The notes: generated by a model from the letters alone, not told the origin. 64,000 nt of DNA from Drosophila persimilis (GCF_003286085.1 NW_020825312.1:3720001-3784000), one strand, 5' to 3'; counted from the first letter of the stretch, positions 38,501 to 48,434 are shown. Translations and numbers: made by a program.

Positions 38501-41500
38501 TGCACACGACATGTATTTTGTTTTTGCATTAATGGGAATGAGGGGTGGTTATCACGATGATTACTGCCAGATGACAGTGTTCTTTAGTAGCCTCTTAGTC
38601 TGTGCCCATCAAAGGGTATCTTCTAGTCTTAACAGTCGATTTGTGCTCCTACTTGCTTGCATTTTCCGCCGTTGGCAGGCATTTGCTTCCTCATTCCCTC
38701 CTGGGAGGGGGCAGGGAACCGAGGCGATCGTCATTTGCTATTTATAGACCGAAATGCATTCAACGAAAGTTTAAACCGCTGGACTGCAGCAGAGAGGGGC
38801 ATGAGCATGGGCATGCTTCTGGCCCAGTTATGATGGGGCAAGAGCTCCCCCAAGAACTCCCCAATGGGAAACGCGCTGCACTCTACCTCTAAATATAGCG
38901 ATAGATCGAAATAGGCTTTACCTCTCTCCTCTCTCTCCTCTCTCCCCTCTCTCTCTGTCTCTGTCTCTGTCTCTCTTTTGGTGCATCTGTCATGTGTCAA
39001 TGACTGTGCTTCGCCTTTTGGCCCAGTTCTTGGGGGCTGTTCCGCCGACTCACCCCAGTTTTCCCTGTTGGCTGCTGCTTAGGCTCTGACCCCAGCATAG
39101 TTAACACTTTTACGTCTCGGACATTGGGCCAAATACGTGTGCGATTTACTAAATTTAGACCAGGTGAAAACTCGCACATTTTCCCCACACACGAGAAAAT
39201 GCCGTGTGCGCAATTTCAAGTGAAAATCTCCTGCTCCTCGCGTCTCTTTTGCCCCTAACAACTCTTTGTGGTGGCTTTTATTATTTTTTGTTTTCATATT
39301 TCACATTATTATAGTATTCTGATTATCCCCGTTTTGTTCTTTCCGGCTTTCCTCCACTCTGTCTCTCTTAGAGGCATCTCTTTGACGCATCGACTGCCTC
39401 TCTTTCGAATAGATTTGATTCTCTTTGGGGTTTATTTCTGATCGTGCGGCAAGTTCTCATTCGAATAAAACATTTCAAATCTCTTGTGAGCAGCACAGTT
39501 GAATTTTGTGCGGCTAGCACAGCGGATCATCAATCAGTTCAGCATCAGAATCAGCATCCAATACCGTCTCTAAACAAACCAGTCTAAACTTTAATGTAAA
39601 TCCCAATTGAACACAAGAATTCAATACGTCAAGTGAATCGAGACAAAAAAGAACAATAACCACAAAAGCTGTCATCGAACGTGTCAAAGAAAAATCAATT
39701 GCAATACGCTTAGATCGTCTTACCCCTGGGATCAGATGGGACCAGATCCGAACAGATCAGTGGGGGGTCGGCAGATGGCAGAGCCAGAGTTAAAGTTGAT
39801 TTGACTGCCGCCAGCCCCAACGCAAAGTTGGCTTTCAGCCGAATCGCCTTTTTGGGGGGACAACTGCGCATAATTTTTGGACATTTCAAGTTGATGCTCT
39901 CTTAAGGCGGCTCTCTCTTATTGGCTGCTGCCAATTTGGGCAGCTATTTTGATAAGTTTTTAATTTGATTTGGAGATATATTTTTTTTTGTTTTTGTAAA
40001 TGTTAAAGTTTAACAAGCGATAAGTAACAAAGATTAATGATGGAAAGATACACAAAAAGATCTCTAAAAAGATCCCCTTGAATCCCTTAAGAATTTTTAG
40101 GAAATATCTAAAGTATTCGATTGCGGGATCTTTTGACCTTTAAAAGGGAAATCTTTGGAAAATATTTACCATCTCTAATGAAGCTTTAATTGACAAAAAA
40201 AAAACTCCCTTCAGATAGAATAGCAGGTTTAGAAAACTTAGTAGATTAAAGAAACGATCCAATAGCACATATACAAATATTTATTACAAACTCCAACAAT
40301 AATAGATCCAATTTTCGTTATTTATGGGTATTTCCACATCGTAATCCACTAAATGTGCTCCCCCGACCCTCGATAATTTTTCATAGTCATGACACCACAG
40401 ATATTTTACGAGTATGTTCCAAAAGATTCCGTTTTTTATGCGATATTAGCCACGTTAAATGTTTGAATTAACACGAAACAGCATCAGCAGAGGGAAATTA
40501 TTGCAAAAGGCCAAACATTTAAGCGCTCGGGAAAAGCCGCTTCATTCATGGCCTGCCCGTCCTATAGATAGACCATAGACCATAGACCACCGGTGTATAC
40601 ATATATATGTATATATATATAGAGGTATATGGCATGGATATACTAGGAAACAGACACAGATCATCGTAAATTATATGCATTGGTAAATTGCTTGAAAAGA
40701 AAAACGTTTTCTGGTCATTTCGTTTTCATGTTTGTTGTTTTGTATCGCGTGGGTGTGGGGAGGATGAGGAGCATCAACTTAGAGAAACAAATAAATATCA
40801 GACAGCACCCTGACTTCCCCCCATAGATCATGGCGTGTATGTGTTTTCGATACAGCTCAGAGAAACCCCAGAGAGAGACCCCCGTACAGATCCGCCACAA
40901 AGAAAATTGTCAAAATTGATGTCTTGACGTCACGTAATGGTTTGTTAGTGCAGCACCAGCCCCAGAACCAGCCGCAGAACCAGCCCCAACCCCAGGAGAA
41001 ACGATCTATGGACGCACGGAGAAAACCACATGTCAATATTGCGTTCTCCATATTGAGAGATCGGATACGATTGCGAGTGTATACACCGATATACCGATAC
41101 GCATACATATATCTTGATCTGTACATGAGTAAACACACACAAACGCTGTTTGTTTTTCCTCCTCCTTTTGTTTATACCGAATTCATGAACATTTTGTGCT
41201 CGCTTTGATTATAATCGTAATTGCCTTTTGTGCGCGAGGTCTAAAAATGGAACAAAGATCAATCGTAATCGAATTTTGAATGCTCTTAAGTGGCAGGGAA
41301 TTCTTCAAGGGATTTATTTCGGAAAGATTTCCAAGAAAGACTTCGTTCTATCGATAATAGTATCGTTTATTCGCGATAAAAATCGATTGGACAGCTCCTT
41401 TGACATCCTATCAAAAATCTTTGGCACTACACACCTTCTGTGCCCCGATCTGTTCTCTGGAAACGATTACTAAATAGCAGACATCGTTTCTGTTAGGGTA

Positions 41501-44500
41501 TTCCGGTCATGTGGTTCTGGGCGGACTGTTTAAGCGTAATTGCAATTGTGTGCCGACGATTGATGTACGAACCGGGGCGGGAGATGTACTAATGGGGCAT
41601 GTGCTTTCTTCTAGTGTCCGTCAGCGACATGTCCTTTCGATCGAGATCGCGCACACAGGCGCCACTCTCCAGTCACCGGCGCTCGCTCTCCTCCTCGAGA
41701 GTGGGCTCCTCCGGGGCGAGCGGCGTGGGCTCCGGCTCCAGCGCGTACAACTACAATGGCAGCAGCTACGGCAGCGGCGGCAGCAGCGGCCGTCCCCTGA
41801 GCACGGGCTACTTCCCCAGCAGCAGCGGCAGTGGGAGCTACCAGAGCCCCTACGCCAGCGTGTACAGCTCCCGGGAGAGCCTGTACGGAGGCGGGGCCGG
41901 ACGCAGCTCCTCCGGGGGCTATTCAAGCTATGGGAACGGTAATCGATACGAGTACAGTGGTGGAGGCTCTGCTTCTGCGGCCAAGTACCTTCACCATCAC
42001 CATCAGCAGCACAATCACTACCAGCATCAGGCTAATCCTCACCAGCTTCCGCATCCGACAGTCGCCGGCAGTGGGCCATCAGCTGCAGCTGCATCCCCAT
42101 CTGCCTCCACCTCCTCCTCCACATGCCACGCCACCACCTCCATAGCGTCCACGCCCACTGCCAAACCTCACAGCAGCCGCTACAGCTATATGCCGTCGTC
42201 ATCAGCTTCTGCAGCTTCTTCGGGCAGCCACTACCACATTGTCGTGAGCAAGCACAGCAACAGCTACGGTCACTCTAAATCCTCTGCTCTCTCCTCCTCT
42301 CTCTCCACCGCCTCCTCCTCGACGTCGTCCTCGAACGGTACAGCCAGCGGTGGGGGCTACGACAGTTCCCGGTACGGCTCCAGCGCCTACTCCTCTGGCG
42401 CGGGCTCGTCTGCGTACTCGAGCGACCGCTATGTCAGCCCCTACTCGAGCAGCTACGACAACGGCGTGACCACAGCCTCGCTCAGCTTCAAGTCCCCCGG
42501 GCTGAGTGCCTCGAACTCGTTCAAGGGCTCCCGCCTGATGAAGACCAAGTCCCTGTCCACTTCCAACAGCAGCCTCACTGCCTCCCCGTACAGCAGCAGC
42601 AGCACCCCGACGACCAGCAGCAGCGTGAGCCCCGCCGCCACAGTGGCGGCCATTGCGGCCACTCGCAGCAACTCCTTGCGGGAACAGGAGCGCAAGTCGC
42701 GCAATCGCACACGCTCCCGCAGCGCCGCTCAGCGATCCATTAGCGCCTCCTCCGAGAAGAGCGAGGGCTATGAAGTAAGCAAGGGTTTCCAGGTTCAAGG
42801 TTCAAGGTGTGCTCATACAAAGTGAGGCATTTCCGCTCTCCCGACAACCCCCTGAGAGCGCTGTCTGCCAATGATCACCTTGTGTTAATACACCTTGGCT
42901 TTTAGTTAAGCTTTTTCTACCTGTTGTTGTTGTTGTTGATAGTATTTGAAAATCTCAAAGAGCACACAATTGCGTGTTAATCGGATCTAATCTCGTTTTT
43001 CTTCACCTGCAGAGCGGCAGCGAACGCACCTCTCGCTCCCGACTGGGCAGCACAACGAGTACGGCCGCAACGAGCACGACCAGGAGCGAGTCGAAGGGCA
43101 GCAGCGACAAGTCGGAGAACGGCGATGGCATTGACTACAAGGCGCTCTGGGAAGCGGCCAAGTGAGTATTAAACTGTCTCTCCTTCTGTCTGGCCGCCAT
43201 CGTTGCTCACTGCGGCGTCCCACTTTCTCACACAGATTGGAGAACGATAAGCTGAAGCAAGTGCTCAAGCAGAAGGATGACGAGGTTGTGCAGACCCGCG
43301 CGACCCTCGAGAGATTCGCCAATGCCGTAAGTAGACACTGCCCTAACTTGCCACGCCCACACCAGCCTACTACCACTACTACTACTACTACTCCTCTCAC
43401 TCGAAACTCTCGCCAAAAGAAAAGAAACGAAAGTCAAAAGCAAAGCAAAGCAAAAGCATACTCTCAGCAGTAACCAACCAACAAAAACAACAAACACACA
43501 CATAAAACAACAGAAAGCTCTCTCTCTCCCTGTCAGCTCTGCCTATGCTCCTCTTCTGTCCCCGGGAGAGAGAGAGAGTAGTGCTCTCTCTCAGATCTAT
43601 ACATATCCATTCACTCAATAACCAAATCACTCTTACAAAAACACACATGCACAAGGTGTTTTGATATAAGGTGAGGCAGGCATTCCCGTGGGAATGTGCC
43701 ACCTTGCACCAAATACGCCTTGCCCATGCACTACAAATTTAGCAGCCCCCCCTCTTTCTCTCTCTCTATCTATCTCTTTGCCTCGCTCTGCCTCGTCTCA
43801 TGTCAAGCTTTTTGCTCGCGTTCTGTCTCTCTACATCGCATCTCTCCTTCGCTGCGATCTCTGTCCAACCAAACCACCAAAAGAACAACACCAAAACTGA
43901 ACAAGAACTACAACCACAACAGTTACAATATATGTACACTGTACTACAACAACAAAAACCACAAAAAAACCAACAAAATTAGCATATATGCAAAAAAGCA
44001 AAAACAAAACAAAATCTTGTTTCATTTCACATTCGCAGACCACTAAAAACTCACTCTCTGAGATTGAGAAACGTGAACGAAGAGCTATGGAACGCAAGCT
44101 CTCCGAGTTGGAGGAAGAGCTCAAGGTAATTACAAACGAGTCCTTTGCTATCCGTAAGCCCTAGCGGCTGCCATTGCCGCTGCCACACTATTGTTGCTGT
44201 TTGAAATTGAAATTGAAATTGTGTTCTGAGAACAGGAGTCGAAATTATTGATTGCCATCCCTCCACTGTTCTTTGTTTCCCTTTCTTTCTGTTTCCGTTT
44301 CCGTTTCTGATTTTACTGTATTTTTGTTTGTTTATTATTTATTTCCTTTTGTGGCCAAAAGTTTTGATTTTTGCTTTTCTTTATCGATATAACCCAGGGC
44401 TGCATGCAAACCGCGTTCCAATCTTATTTAGTTCTTAATACCCTTGCAGATATAACGAGTGTATTCAAAGCAAGAGATCCCTGTGATCGCTGACATGGGA

Positions 44501-47500
44501 AAATATCGAACCGATCTGCAAGGGTATCCTTTCTTTCTCGTTGTGTTTGATTTTCTTGGTTTCTTGATTAACCCATTATTCTTTTAAGAAAATTGATTAA
44601 TGCGAATTGTGCTTCTGTTCTTAAGATCAGAATCCGTAAATTTGGCTGATTCCTCCGATACCTGCCATTCCCGCTACACCCCTCGCACCTCTCGTTGAAG
44701 CAATACGTGCATATTTTCATTAAAATACCTTTCGTTTCTTGCTTTCACCTTTTGGCCAGTTCTGCTATGTATACCATAGGACACCAAGTTACCTAGCCTA
44801 GTCCTCTCTGTGGTGGCACTGTTTCTTTCTGATTGATTTGATTTGAAATTGATTTACAATGCCTTATACCTTAAACTGCTGTACATTGAGCGATTGTTTT
44901 GATTTCTGTTGCCATTTGTTTTGACCCTCCCCCACTTCTCCACTGGAAATTGTCATCATTATCATTCCGGTTTATCTTTGTTTGTTTTTTGATTTCCAAA
45001 TACTATTACAAATTGCAATTTCATCAAAGATCAGACATTTTCTCGAGTTCTCATCTACATCGATAGTAAACCATAATTCTCGAGATCTTCATAGCCAGCC
45101 ATCAGACACTACTCTTCCGTCCATTATGTTTCACTCTCTCTCTCTCTCATCATCTCTTTCTCTCTCTCTATTCATCATTGTCATTGTCAGACTCTCATTC
45201 TCTCGATCATCATTGTCACCCTTTTATGATTTTTGGTCACTGTTTCCCCCACATGCGTTACACGTTATCCGTTACACGTTACCCGTTACACGTTACCCGT
45301 TACCCGTTACCCGTTGACCGTTATACGTCTATCTCTCGCACTCTCTTAACCGTTATAAAGCAATGCGCTCTCTCTCATTCAAAAACAAAACAAAAAACAA
45401 ACGCTCACTCAAATTTGTTTTTCTTTTCTCTCTCTCTCTTCCCACGCGCCTCATCGATCGATCGATTGTCTTTATCTTTTCTTGCGTCGCCGCTGTTGTT
45501 GTATGATTTCGTTTTGATTTTTTTGATTGGTGATTTTTAGCTGTTGCAGAAGCTAAAGACTGAGAACGACCGCCTGCGCGCCGAGAACCGTGCCCTCACG
45601 CGAGTCGTCTCAAAGCTGACCACGTCGGCCCAGAGCCAGCTGGCCAAGGCCAAATAGAGCCATATCGAAACGCATTTCAATCGCCTAAGCACACTCCCCC
45701 CACCCCCACCAGAATCACACACTCACAAAAAAAGAAACAACAACAAACAATCTCACAAACGCGCGAATATCGTTATCGTTTCTATATACATACACGCATA
45801 TATATTGAATACTATATTTAACACATTTTGATGTCGTTTTGAATACTCGAATAAGTATAATCCGAATATATCAGCACTTGTAACAATAATTAAGTGAAAT
45901 TAGCTCACCTTTGAGCTCATCATGGGGCTTGAGAACCGCTCACTGGTAATACAGATCCAGATACAGATACATACAGATAGAAATACCCACCTATCAATTA
46001 TTCAAACCTTCGACGAACTCTATGGGTAGCGTAGAAAAAGTGTTTTATATACATATAGTAAAATCTTGTTCCCACGGCTTGTTTTGCTCTAGATCGAAAA
46101 ATGTTTGCGAATTTATTATGTGTAATCAATATCAATATATCATATGTACTTATGGGAACCACAAACCACTTGAAATTGAACTTGAACGTGAACTGTAACC
46201 GCACTGATTAAGTAACGTAAATCAAAACCATCAAAACCGCCACTCGAATCATAGTAAACCCCATTGAAAATCCAGCGAAGCCCAAAAACGCTCAATTGCT
46301 TGCCCAATGTGTCCCCCACCATCAGCATCAAAAACACACAGCATCAGCATCAGCACCAGGCCCCGGTCCCGGTCCTGGTTCCGGTCCAAGGATCTGCTCT
46401 CTCACTCTCTCTCTCTCTGTCCAGCCGCACATCGGGGGGAGAACGGGAAGGTACAGCAGTGGTCTAGTGGATGCTGGAAGCTTTACGGTAAATCAGACCC
46501 TCCACCAGACCCTGACATGTGACATTTCTATGAGCCACCTGCGCCCAAATACTATTATCAGCTGGCTGTTGTTGTTTTGTTGTTATACACATACCACAAA
46601 AATAAATATACATAATAAAAAAAAATATATATATATTTTATCTATAACTGTATTATCGAGTGTTTCAAAAACTTGTATCTGATTGGAGCCTGAATTTGTT
46701 TTATTAAAGCTGAAGTTGGATTGTAACCTAGGGAGGTGTATGGAAATAATAAGGGACTCACTTGGTTTAAATAAAGAAATAAATAAAGAATAACTTTTAG
46801 ACTGAAGCCCAAGCTTGATTTGAGCATTCGTTATCTGTCGATTTGGTTTACCTTTTGTACCCCACCTTTTGTTGGCGTCCCTGTACGTCGAATTCCTTTG
46901 TATCTTCAAAGATACATTTTTTCGAGCTGAGGCTGCTGAGGCGAATCGATTCAAAGGAGTAAAACGTATCGATTTATAAAATTTAATAATAATATAGATA
47001 TATGCACCATTTGCGATCCAACTGAAGTTAAATACATACATATATAAATCATTAATCTCGATTAGAACTCTATATTGAATTGTGAAATTCGCTATTGAAA
47101 ACATTTTGAAGCACTCTGAATGTATATATGCAATAAATATCTACTTAATAATCGTACTTTATTACACATACATACGAGTATACATATAGTATGTATGAAA
47201 CACCATATTTAGTGTCTATATTCTAACTATTCTATGGAGTTTTTCCTCTTGTTGTTAATATTGTTACAAGTTTTCTATGCCAATTTGTTTATCCTTTTGT
47301 GTGTGTTCTCGAAACCAACAGCACAACATACCCATCGACCGATCTTGAGTTATGAAATAAACGAAACCTTTGCCCACTGTCGTTCTTATTCAACATAATG
47401 CTGTTTATTGTTTTCCATTCCGTCCCCATGGGACGGGCGTTATCCGCCATATCTCCAGAATGTCAGGCATCCGCATCAGGCATCCGTATTCATGTGATTC

Positions 47501-48017
47501 ATTCGACATTATATGATCGACCGATCTTCAATAGCTTATCATGGCACACGACACGCGTCACGAAGTCATGAAGAGCACACGAATCATTGATAGATTTCAT
47601 AGAAACTGCTCGTACTATCGGAATTTCCATATAGTTTGTGGTTGCATGCATGTTGTCTCTGGTTCTCTCCTGATCAGGGCGTCCAGATGTGTCGATGTTT
47701 TTACGAGTAGGTAATTACTAATCGTTTGTTTGTTGTTTCTGTTGTTGTTGTTGCTGCTGCTGCTGCTGCGGCGGCATCATTCCCCTAACTAACGAAGCAT
47801 GCCCCACGCACAATCACTCCCCGAACTTGTGCCTTCCCTCTGTGCTCAATGCTGTATCCATATCTTGTGCATATATACATATACCTCTTTCGTATCGTGT
47901 GTACTAATTTGATTCCACTTTGATCCACAGCAACTCGATGCGTACAAGTCGGATAATCATCGCCTGAAGGAGGAGAACGCGGCGCTGATTAGAGTAATTA
48001 GCAAATTAAGTAAATGA
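16672..48017 (+). CDS. Mbs: Myosin phosphatase targeting subunit (MYPT family), full gene
   Basis: Mbs brings the PP1 catalytic subunit to myosin II light chain and is restrained by Rho kinase. I followed one frame through exons 16672-16926, 24079-24191, 24271-24825, 24902-24987, 25447-25617, 25795-25911, 26201-26291, 27323-27736, 28391-28498, 28578-28724, 29040-29241, 32922-33746, 34887-35031, 35095-35364, 35909-36006, 36244-36285, 43013-43161, 43236-43326, 44039-44125, then 45541-45657 or 47931-48017. This gives 1360 or 1350 residues. Near the N terminus are a MyPhoNE motif (RAEQLKRW, 15-22) and the PP1-docking RIKF (41-44), followed by ankyrin repeats to about 290. Both ROCK sites are present: RRSTQGV with Thr715 and KRRSTGVV with Thr1191. 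The C terminus is a coiled coil and leucine zipper. Every junction is GT-AG and phase consistent. The ATG follows a long 5' UTR in which no upstream frame is conserved in character. Minor exons may be missing. Confidence 0.96.
16927..24078 (+). other. Mbs: Mbs large first coding intron
   Basis: About 7.15 kb without coding potential that splices into the Mbs frame. It contains the 7-bp minisatellite at 17505-17546, (AC)n at 18358-18382, (ATTC)n near 18677-18702, GGGGA-rich runs near 19669-19697, (ACAGAT)n near 20133-20160 facing (TCTGTA)n near 20246-20277, and CTGC(CTGC)n near 20409-20430. A large fly intron like this often carries enhancers, but none can be named from sequence alone. Confidence 0.7.
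24079..24825 (+). CDS. Mbs: Mbs coding exons 2-3: ankyrin repeat domain
   Basis: Exon 2 is 24079-24191 and exon 3 is 24271-24825, separated by a 79-base intron. Together they encode most of the ankyrin array, with near-perfect consensus turns such as DNEGWTPLHATASCG and DNDGWTPLHAASHWG. Two repeats are separated by a longer helical linker (EKIVQELNIDVEQARK and onward), the arrangement seen in MYPT proteins. The ankyrin face cooperates with the N-terminal motifs to reshape the PP1 active site. Confidence 0.95.
24902..28498 (+). CDS. Mbs: Mbs coding exons 4-9: low-complexity central region
   Basis: Exons 24902-24987, 25447-25617, 25795-25911, 26201-26291, 27323-27736 and 28391-28498 keep one frame. 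They encode an acidic Asp/Ser-rich stretch (exon 5), a basic WRRKMARAP segment (exon 6), a QSFENDEKFYQKYNELRAR segment that crosses the exon 7/8 junction, and then long Ala, Asn and Thr runs (exon 8) that are probably length-variable. These parts are disordered in the family, and some exons here are likely to be alternatively used. Intron 7 (26292-27322) contains (AC)n, (TC)n and a 7-bp minisatellite close to its 3' splice site. Confidence 0.85.
27258..27292 (+). repeat. 7-bp minisatellite CGTCYAA x5 in Mbs intron
   Basis: Five exact-length units alternate between CGTCTAA and CGTCCAA, ending 30 bases before the acceptor of the Mbs exon at 27323. Its position overlaps the region where the branch point and pyrimidine tract would be expected. 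Confidence 0.9.
28578..28724 (+). CDS. Mbs: Mbs exon 10, with a stop codon inside its splice donor
   Basis: The exon encodes a Ser/Ala-rich stretch and then GNIIKNFFK. The donor GTAATA begins at 28725, so unspliced RNA reads AAG TAA and stops at 28726-28728. Splicing to 29040 restores the Lys codon and continues into the ROCK-site exon. Intron retention would therefore yield a 686-residue protein without the inhibitory Thr sites or zipper. Confidence 0.85.
29040..29241 (+). CDS. Mbs: Mbs exon 11: first ROCK phosphorylation site
   Basis: Encodes SFVPPVRDEESETQRKAHAK, then RRSTQGVTLDEIKSAEELVK, and an Asn run. RRSTQGVTL is the invariant MYPT inhibitory site (Thr696 in human MYPT1). Here the Thr is residue 715, at 29125-29127. 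Phosphorylation by Rho kinase inhibits the phosphatase in this family. Confidence 0.95.
30140..30205 (+). repeat. Dispersed repeat, copy 1
   Basis: ACCCTTATCGCCGAGATACT followed by ATGCACACGACATGTATTAT recurs, with small differences, at 38468-38530 in the same orientation. Both copies lie in Mbs introns. The family is unknown to me. Confidence 0.6.
31131..32778 (+). mobile_element. Decayed Tc1-like transposon with IR-DR ends, 1648 bp
   Basis: The ends are inverted repeats of 28 bases, identical at 26 positions, starting CAGTGGCGCCG on the left and CAGCTGCGCCG (complement) on the right. TA flanks both sides, as Tc1/mariner insertion requires. A second, perfect 21-base inverted pair lies about 200 bases inside each end (31332-31352 and 32558-32578), the IR-DR architecture of elements like Minos, S and Paris. 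The plus strand has a degraded helix-turn-helix region (about 31490-31600). A C-terminal piece at 32166-32340 contains NDPKRSRKKARKWFKHN and WSVQSPDLNPIANILGQVKK, the catalytic-core block before and after the second acidic residue. Many stops and frameshifts make it inactive. It sits inside a Mbs intron in sense orientation. Confidence 0.9.
32922..33746 (+). CDS. Mbs: Mbs exon 12: large acidic/Ser-rich exon
   Basis: A 275-codon exon from the acceptor TTAACAG to the donor GTATGC. It contains Pro runs, an Asp/Gly stretch (about 33157-33192), many Glu/Lys/Ser residues and an Ala/Gly run. No domain is recognisable. It keeps phase 0 at both ends, so it can be skipped without breaking the frame, which suggests cassette use. 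Confidence 0.85.
33747..34886 (+). other. Mbs: Mbs intron
   Basis: AT-rich intron of 1140 bases in which I see no coding exon or repeat of note. Confidence 0.6.
34887..36285 (+). CDS. Mbs: Mbs exons 13-16: linker and second ROCK site
   Basis: Exons 34887-35031, 35095-35364, 35909-36006 and 36244-36285 stay in frame. Exon 15 encodes QRRRKPKRRSTGVVHLDVD, equivalent to the Thr853 site of human MYPT1 (RRSTGV). Here the Thr is residue 1191, at 35980-35982. Exon 16 is only 14 codons (ELDPERQNEEKDKE) and links to the C-terminal module at 43013. Confidence 0.92.
38270..38396 (+). repeat. Dispersed Drosophila repeat ending in GGGTATAAAAAG
   Basis: A central GGTCGGAAACGCCTCCTTCT, then GGGTGTTACACACATC, and a terminal GGGTATAAAAAG (38385-38396) follow the layout of very common Drosophila short repeats. 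Related copies lie near 2560-2680 and 49765-49923 in this window. The TATA-like end belongs to the repeat and should not be read as a promoter without other support. Confidence 0.55.
38468..38530 (+). repeat. Dispersed repeat, copy 2
   Basis: Matches 30140-30205: ACCCTTATC, a short variable part, then ATTATGCACACGACATGTAT. It lies directly downstream of the GGGTATAAAAAG repeat, and similar text near 28030-28075 also follows a GTATAC word, so the two may be parts of one longer family. Confidence 0.55.
39480..39720 (+). promoter_or_regulatory. Mbs: Candidate internal promoter/5' UTR for a short Mbs isoform
   Basis: The stretch has a TCAGTT initiator (39534-39539) and then about 150 bases of CA-rich, ATG-poor sequence typical of fly leaders, with possible donors such as AA|GTGAAT near 39628. 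It lies 2 kb upstream of the Ser-rich exon that needs a non-coding first exon. This is inference only. Confidence 0.25.
41615..42774 (+). CDS. Mbs: Alternative Mbs exon, Ser/Gly/Tyr-rich; probable start of a short isoform
   Basis: An acceptor CTTCTAG precedes 41615, and the donor GTAAGC follows GAA at 42774. From ATG 41629 the frame runs 382 codons without a stop, beginning MSFRSRSRTQAPLSSHRRS. It continues in Ser/Gly/Tyr-rich sequence with a His-rich stretch and ends RSRSAAQRSISASSEKSEG then YE. It joins exon 43013 in phase 0, predicting a protein of about 529 residues that has the coiled coil and zipper but lacks the PP1-binding, ankyrin and ROCK-site regions. It cannot be joined directly from exon 16, because that exon ends in phase 0 and this acceptor needs phase 1. 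A separate first exon, or an unseen intermediate exon, is therefore required. Confidence 0.7.
43013..44125 (+). CDS. Mbs: Mbs exons 17-19: C-terminal coiled coil
   Basis: Exons 43013-43161, 43236-43326 and 44039-44125 encode a Ser/Thr-rich linker, then DYKALWEAAKLENDKLKQVL and, further on, EKRERRAMERKLSELEEELK. This is the conserved MYPT C-terminal coiled coil shared by the long isoform and the predicted short isoform. Exon 19 ends in phase 0, ready for either zipper exon. Confidence 0.93.
44438..44527. repeat. 14-bp inverted repeat in Mbs intron 19
   Basis: ATACCCTTGCAGAT (44438-44451) and its exact complement ATCTGCAAGGGTAT (44514-44527) enclose 62 bases. The ATACCCTTGCAGA word is common at the ends of short Drosophila repeats, so this may be a small mobile-element remnant or a foldback. 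Confidence 0.7.
45256..45325 (+). repeat. 7-bp minisatellite CGTTAYM x10 in Mbs intron
   Basis: Ten consecutive 7-base units (CGTTACA, CGTTACC and close variants) occur upstream of the first zipper exon. Unit length is constant, and variation is confined to the last bases of each unit apart from one internal change. Confidence 0.9.
45541..45657 (+). CDS. Mbs: Mbs terminal exon A: leucine zipper version 1
   Basis: After the acceptor GATTTTTAG the frame reads LLQKLKTENDRLRAENRAL then TRVVSKLTTSAQSQLAKAK and stop TAG at 45655. The heptad leucines and the RLRAENRALTRVVSKL core identify the MYPT leucine zipper, which in vertebrates binds cGMP-dependent kinase. A poly-A signal AATAAA at about 46599-46604 would give a 3' UTR of roughly 950 bases. 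Confidence 0.93.
   Translation: MLQKLKTENDRLRAENRALTRVVSKLTTSAQSQLAKAK
45658..47930 (+). other. Mbs: Mbs 3' UTR (isoform A) and spacer to zipper exon B
   Basis: Non-coding. The first 950 bases are the probable isoform A 3' UTR. The remainder is AT-rich intron for isoform B, with a (GTT)n(GCT)n stretch near 47741-47772. No further coding exon is seen. Confidence 0.6.
47931..48017 (+). CDS. Mbs: Mbs terminal exon B: leucine zipper version 2
   Basis: After the acceptor TTGATCCACAG the frame reads QLDAYKSDNHRLKEENAAL then IRVISKLSK and stop TGA (48015-48017). It aligns with exon A (RLRAENRALTRVVSKL against RLKEENAALIRVISKL), in the same phase, so the two are duplicated, mutually exclusive last exons. 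A poly-A signal AATAAA lies at 48429-48434. Confidence 0.9.
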   Translation, partial: QLDAYKSDNHRLKEENAALIRVISKLSK

Positions 48018-48428
48018 AATGATGTCTCCACTGTACCGCTGCATGGATGGAGGATAATCATCATCGTCATCTGTATCATTGAGAAACAACCCCATTTTTA
48101 CGTTATTCACCAGCTGGAAACGGGCTGAAAAATGAAAATAAGAGAAGAAATTAAATGAATCAAAACGAAACGAACAGAAAAAAAAGAAACGAAACGAGAA
48201 GATAAGAGGAGTGGAGAGGAGAGGAGAAGGAGAAGGAAAGGTGCGAAATTCGCTGGAAGGGGGGAAATGTCAAAATTTTTGTTTATTAATTGTGTTAGAT
48301 ATTTAATCATAAGGTGAAACTATGTTTCTACAATATCGTTGAGAATTGTTTCGTTCGTTTTATATAAAGAAGAAAAATCTTATGTATTTGGTCAAATTTT
48401 GTATACAAAGTAGTGAAAATTATTAATT

Positions 48429-48434
48429 AATAAA
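48429..48434 (+). terminator. Mbs: Poly-A signal, Mbs isoform B
   Basis: AATAAA 412 bases after the isoform B stop codon. Other AATAAA-like words occur downstream, so several cleavage sites are possible. Confidence 0.5.

Larger units (their letters stand above)
36286..41614 (+). other. Mbs: Mbs intron with a candidate internal promoter and repeats
   Basis: This 5.3-kb stretch separates exon 16 from the alternative Ser-rich exon. It carries dispersed-repeat copies at about 38270-38396 and 38468-38530. The segment 39480-39720 has 5' UTR-like composition. No coding frame is supported in between. Confidence 0.55.

Noticed and set aside
42202-42798. Minus-strand Gly/Ala/Arg-rich open frames opposite the Ser-rich Mbs exon
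   Set aside because: Antisense shadow of a biased plus-strand coding sequence.
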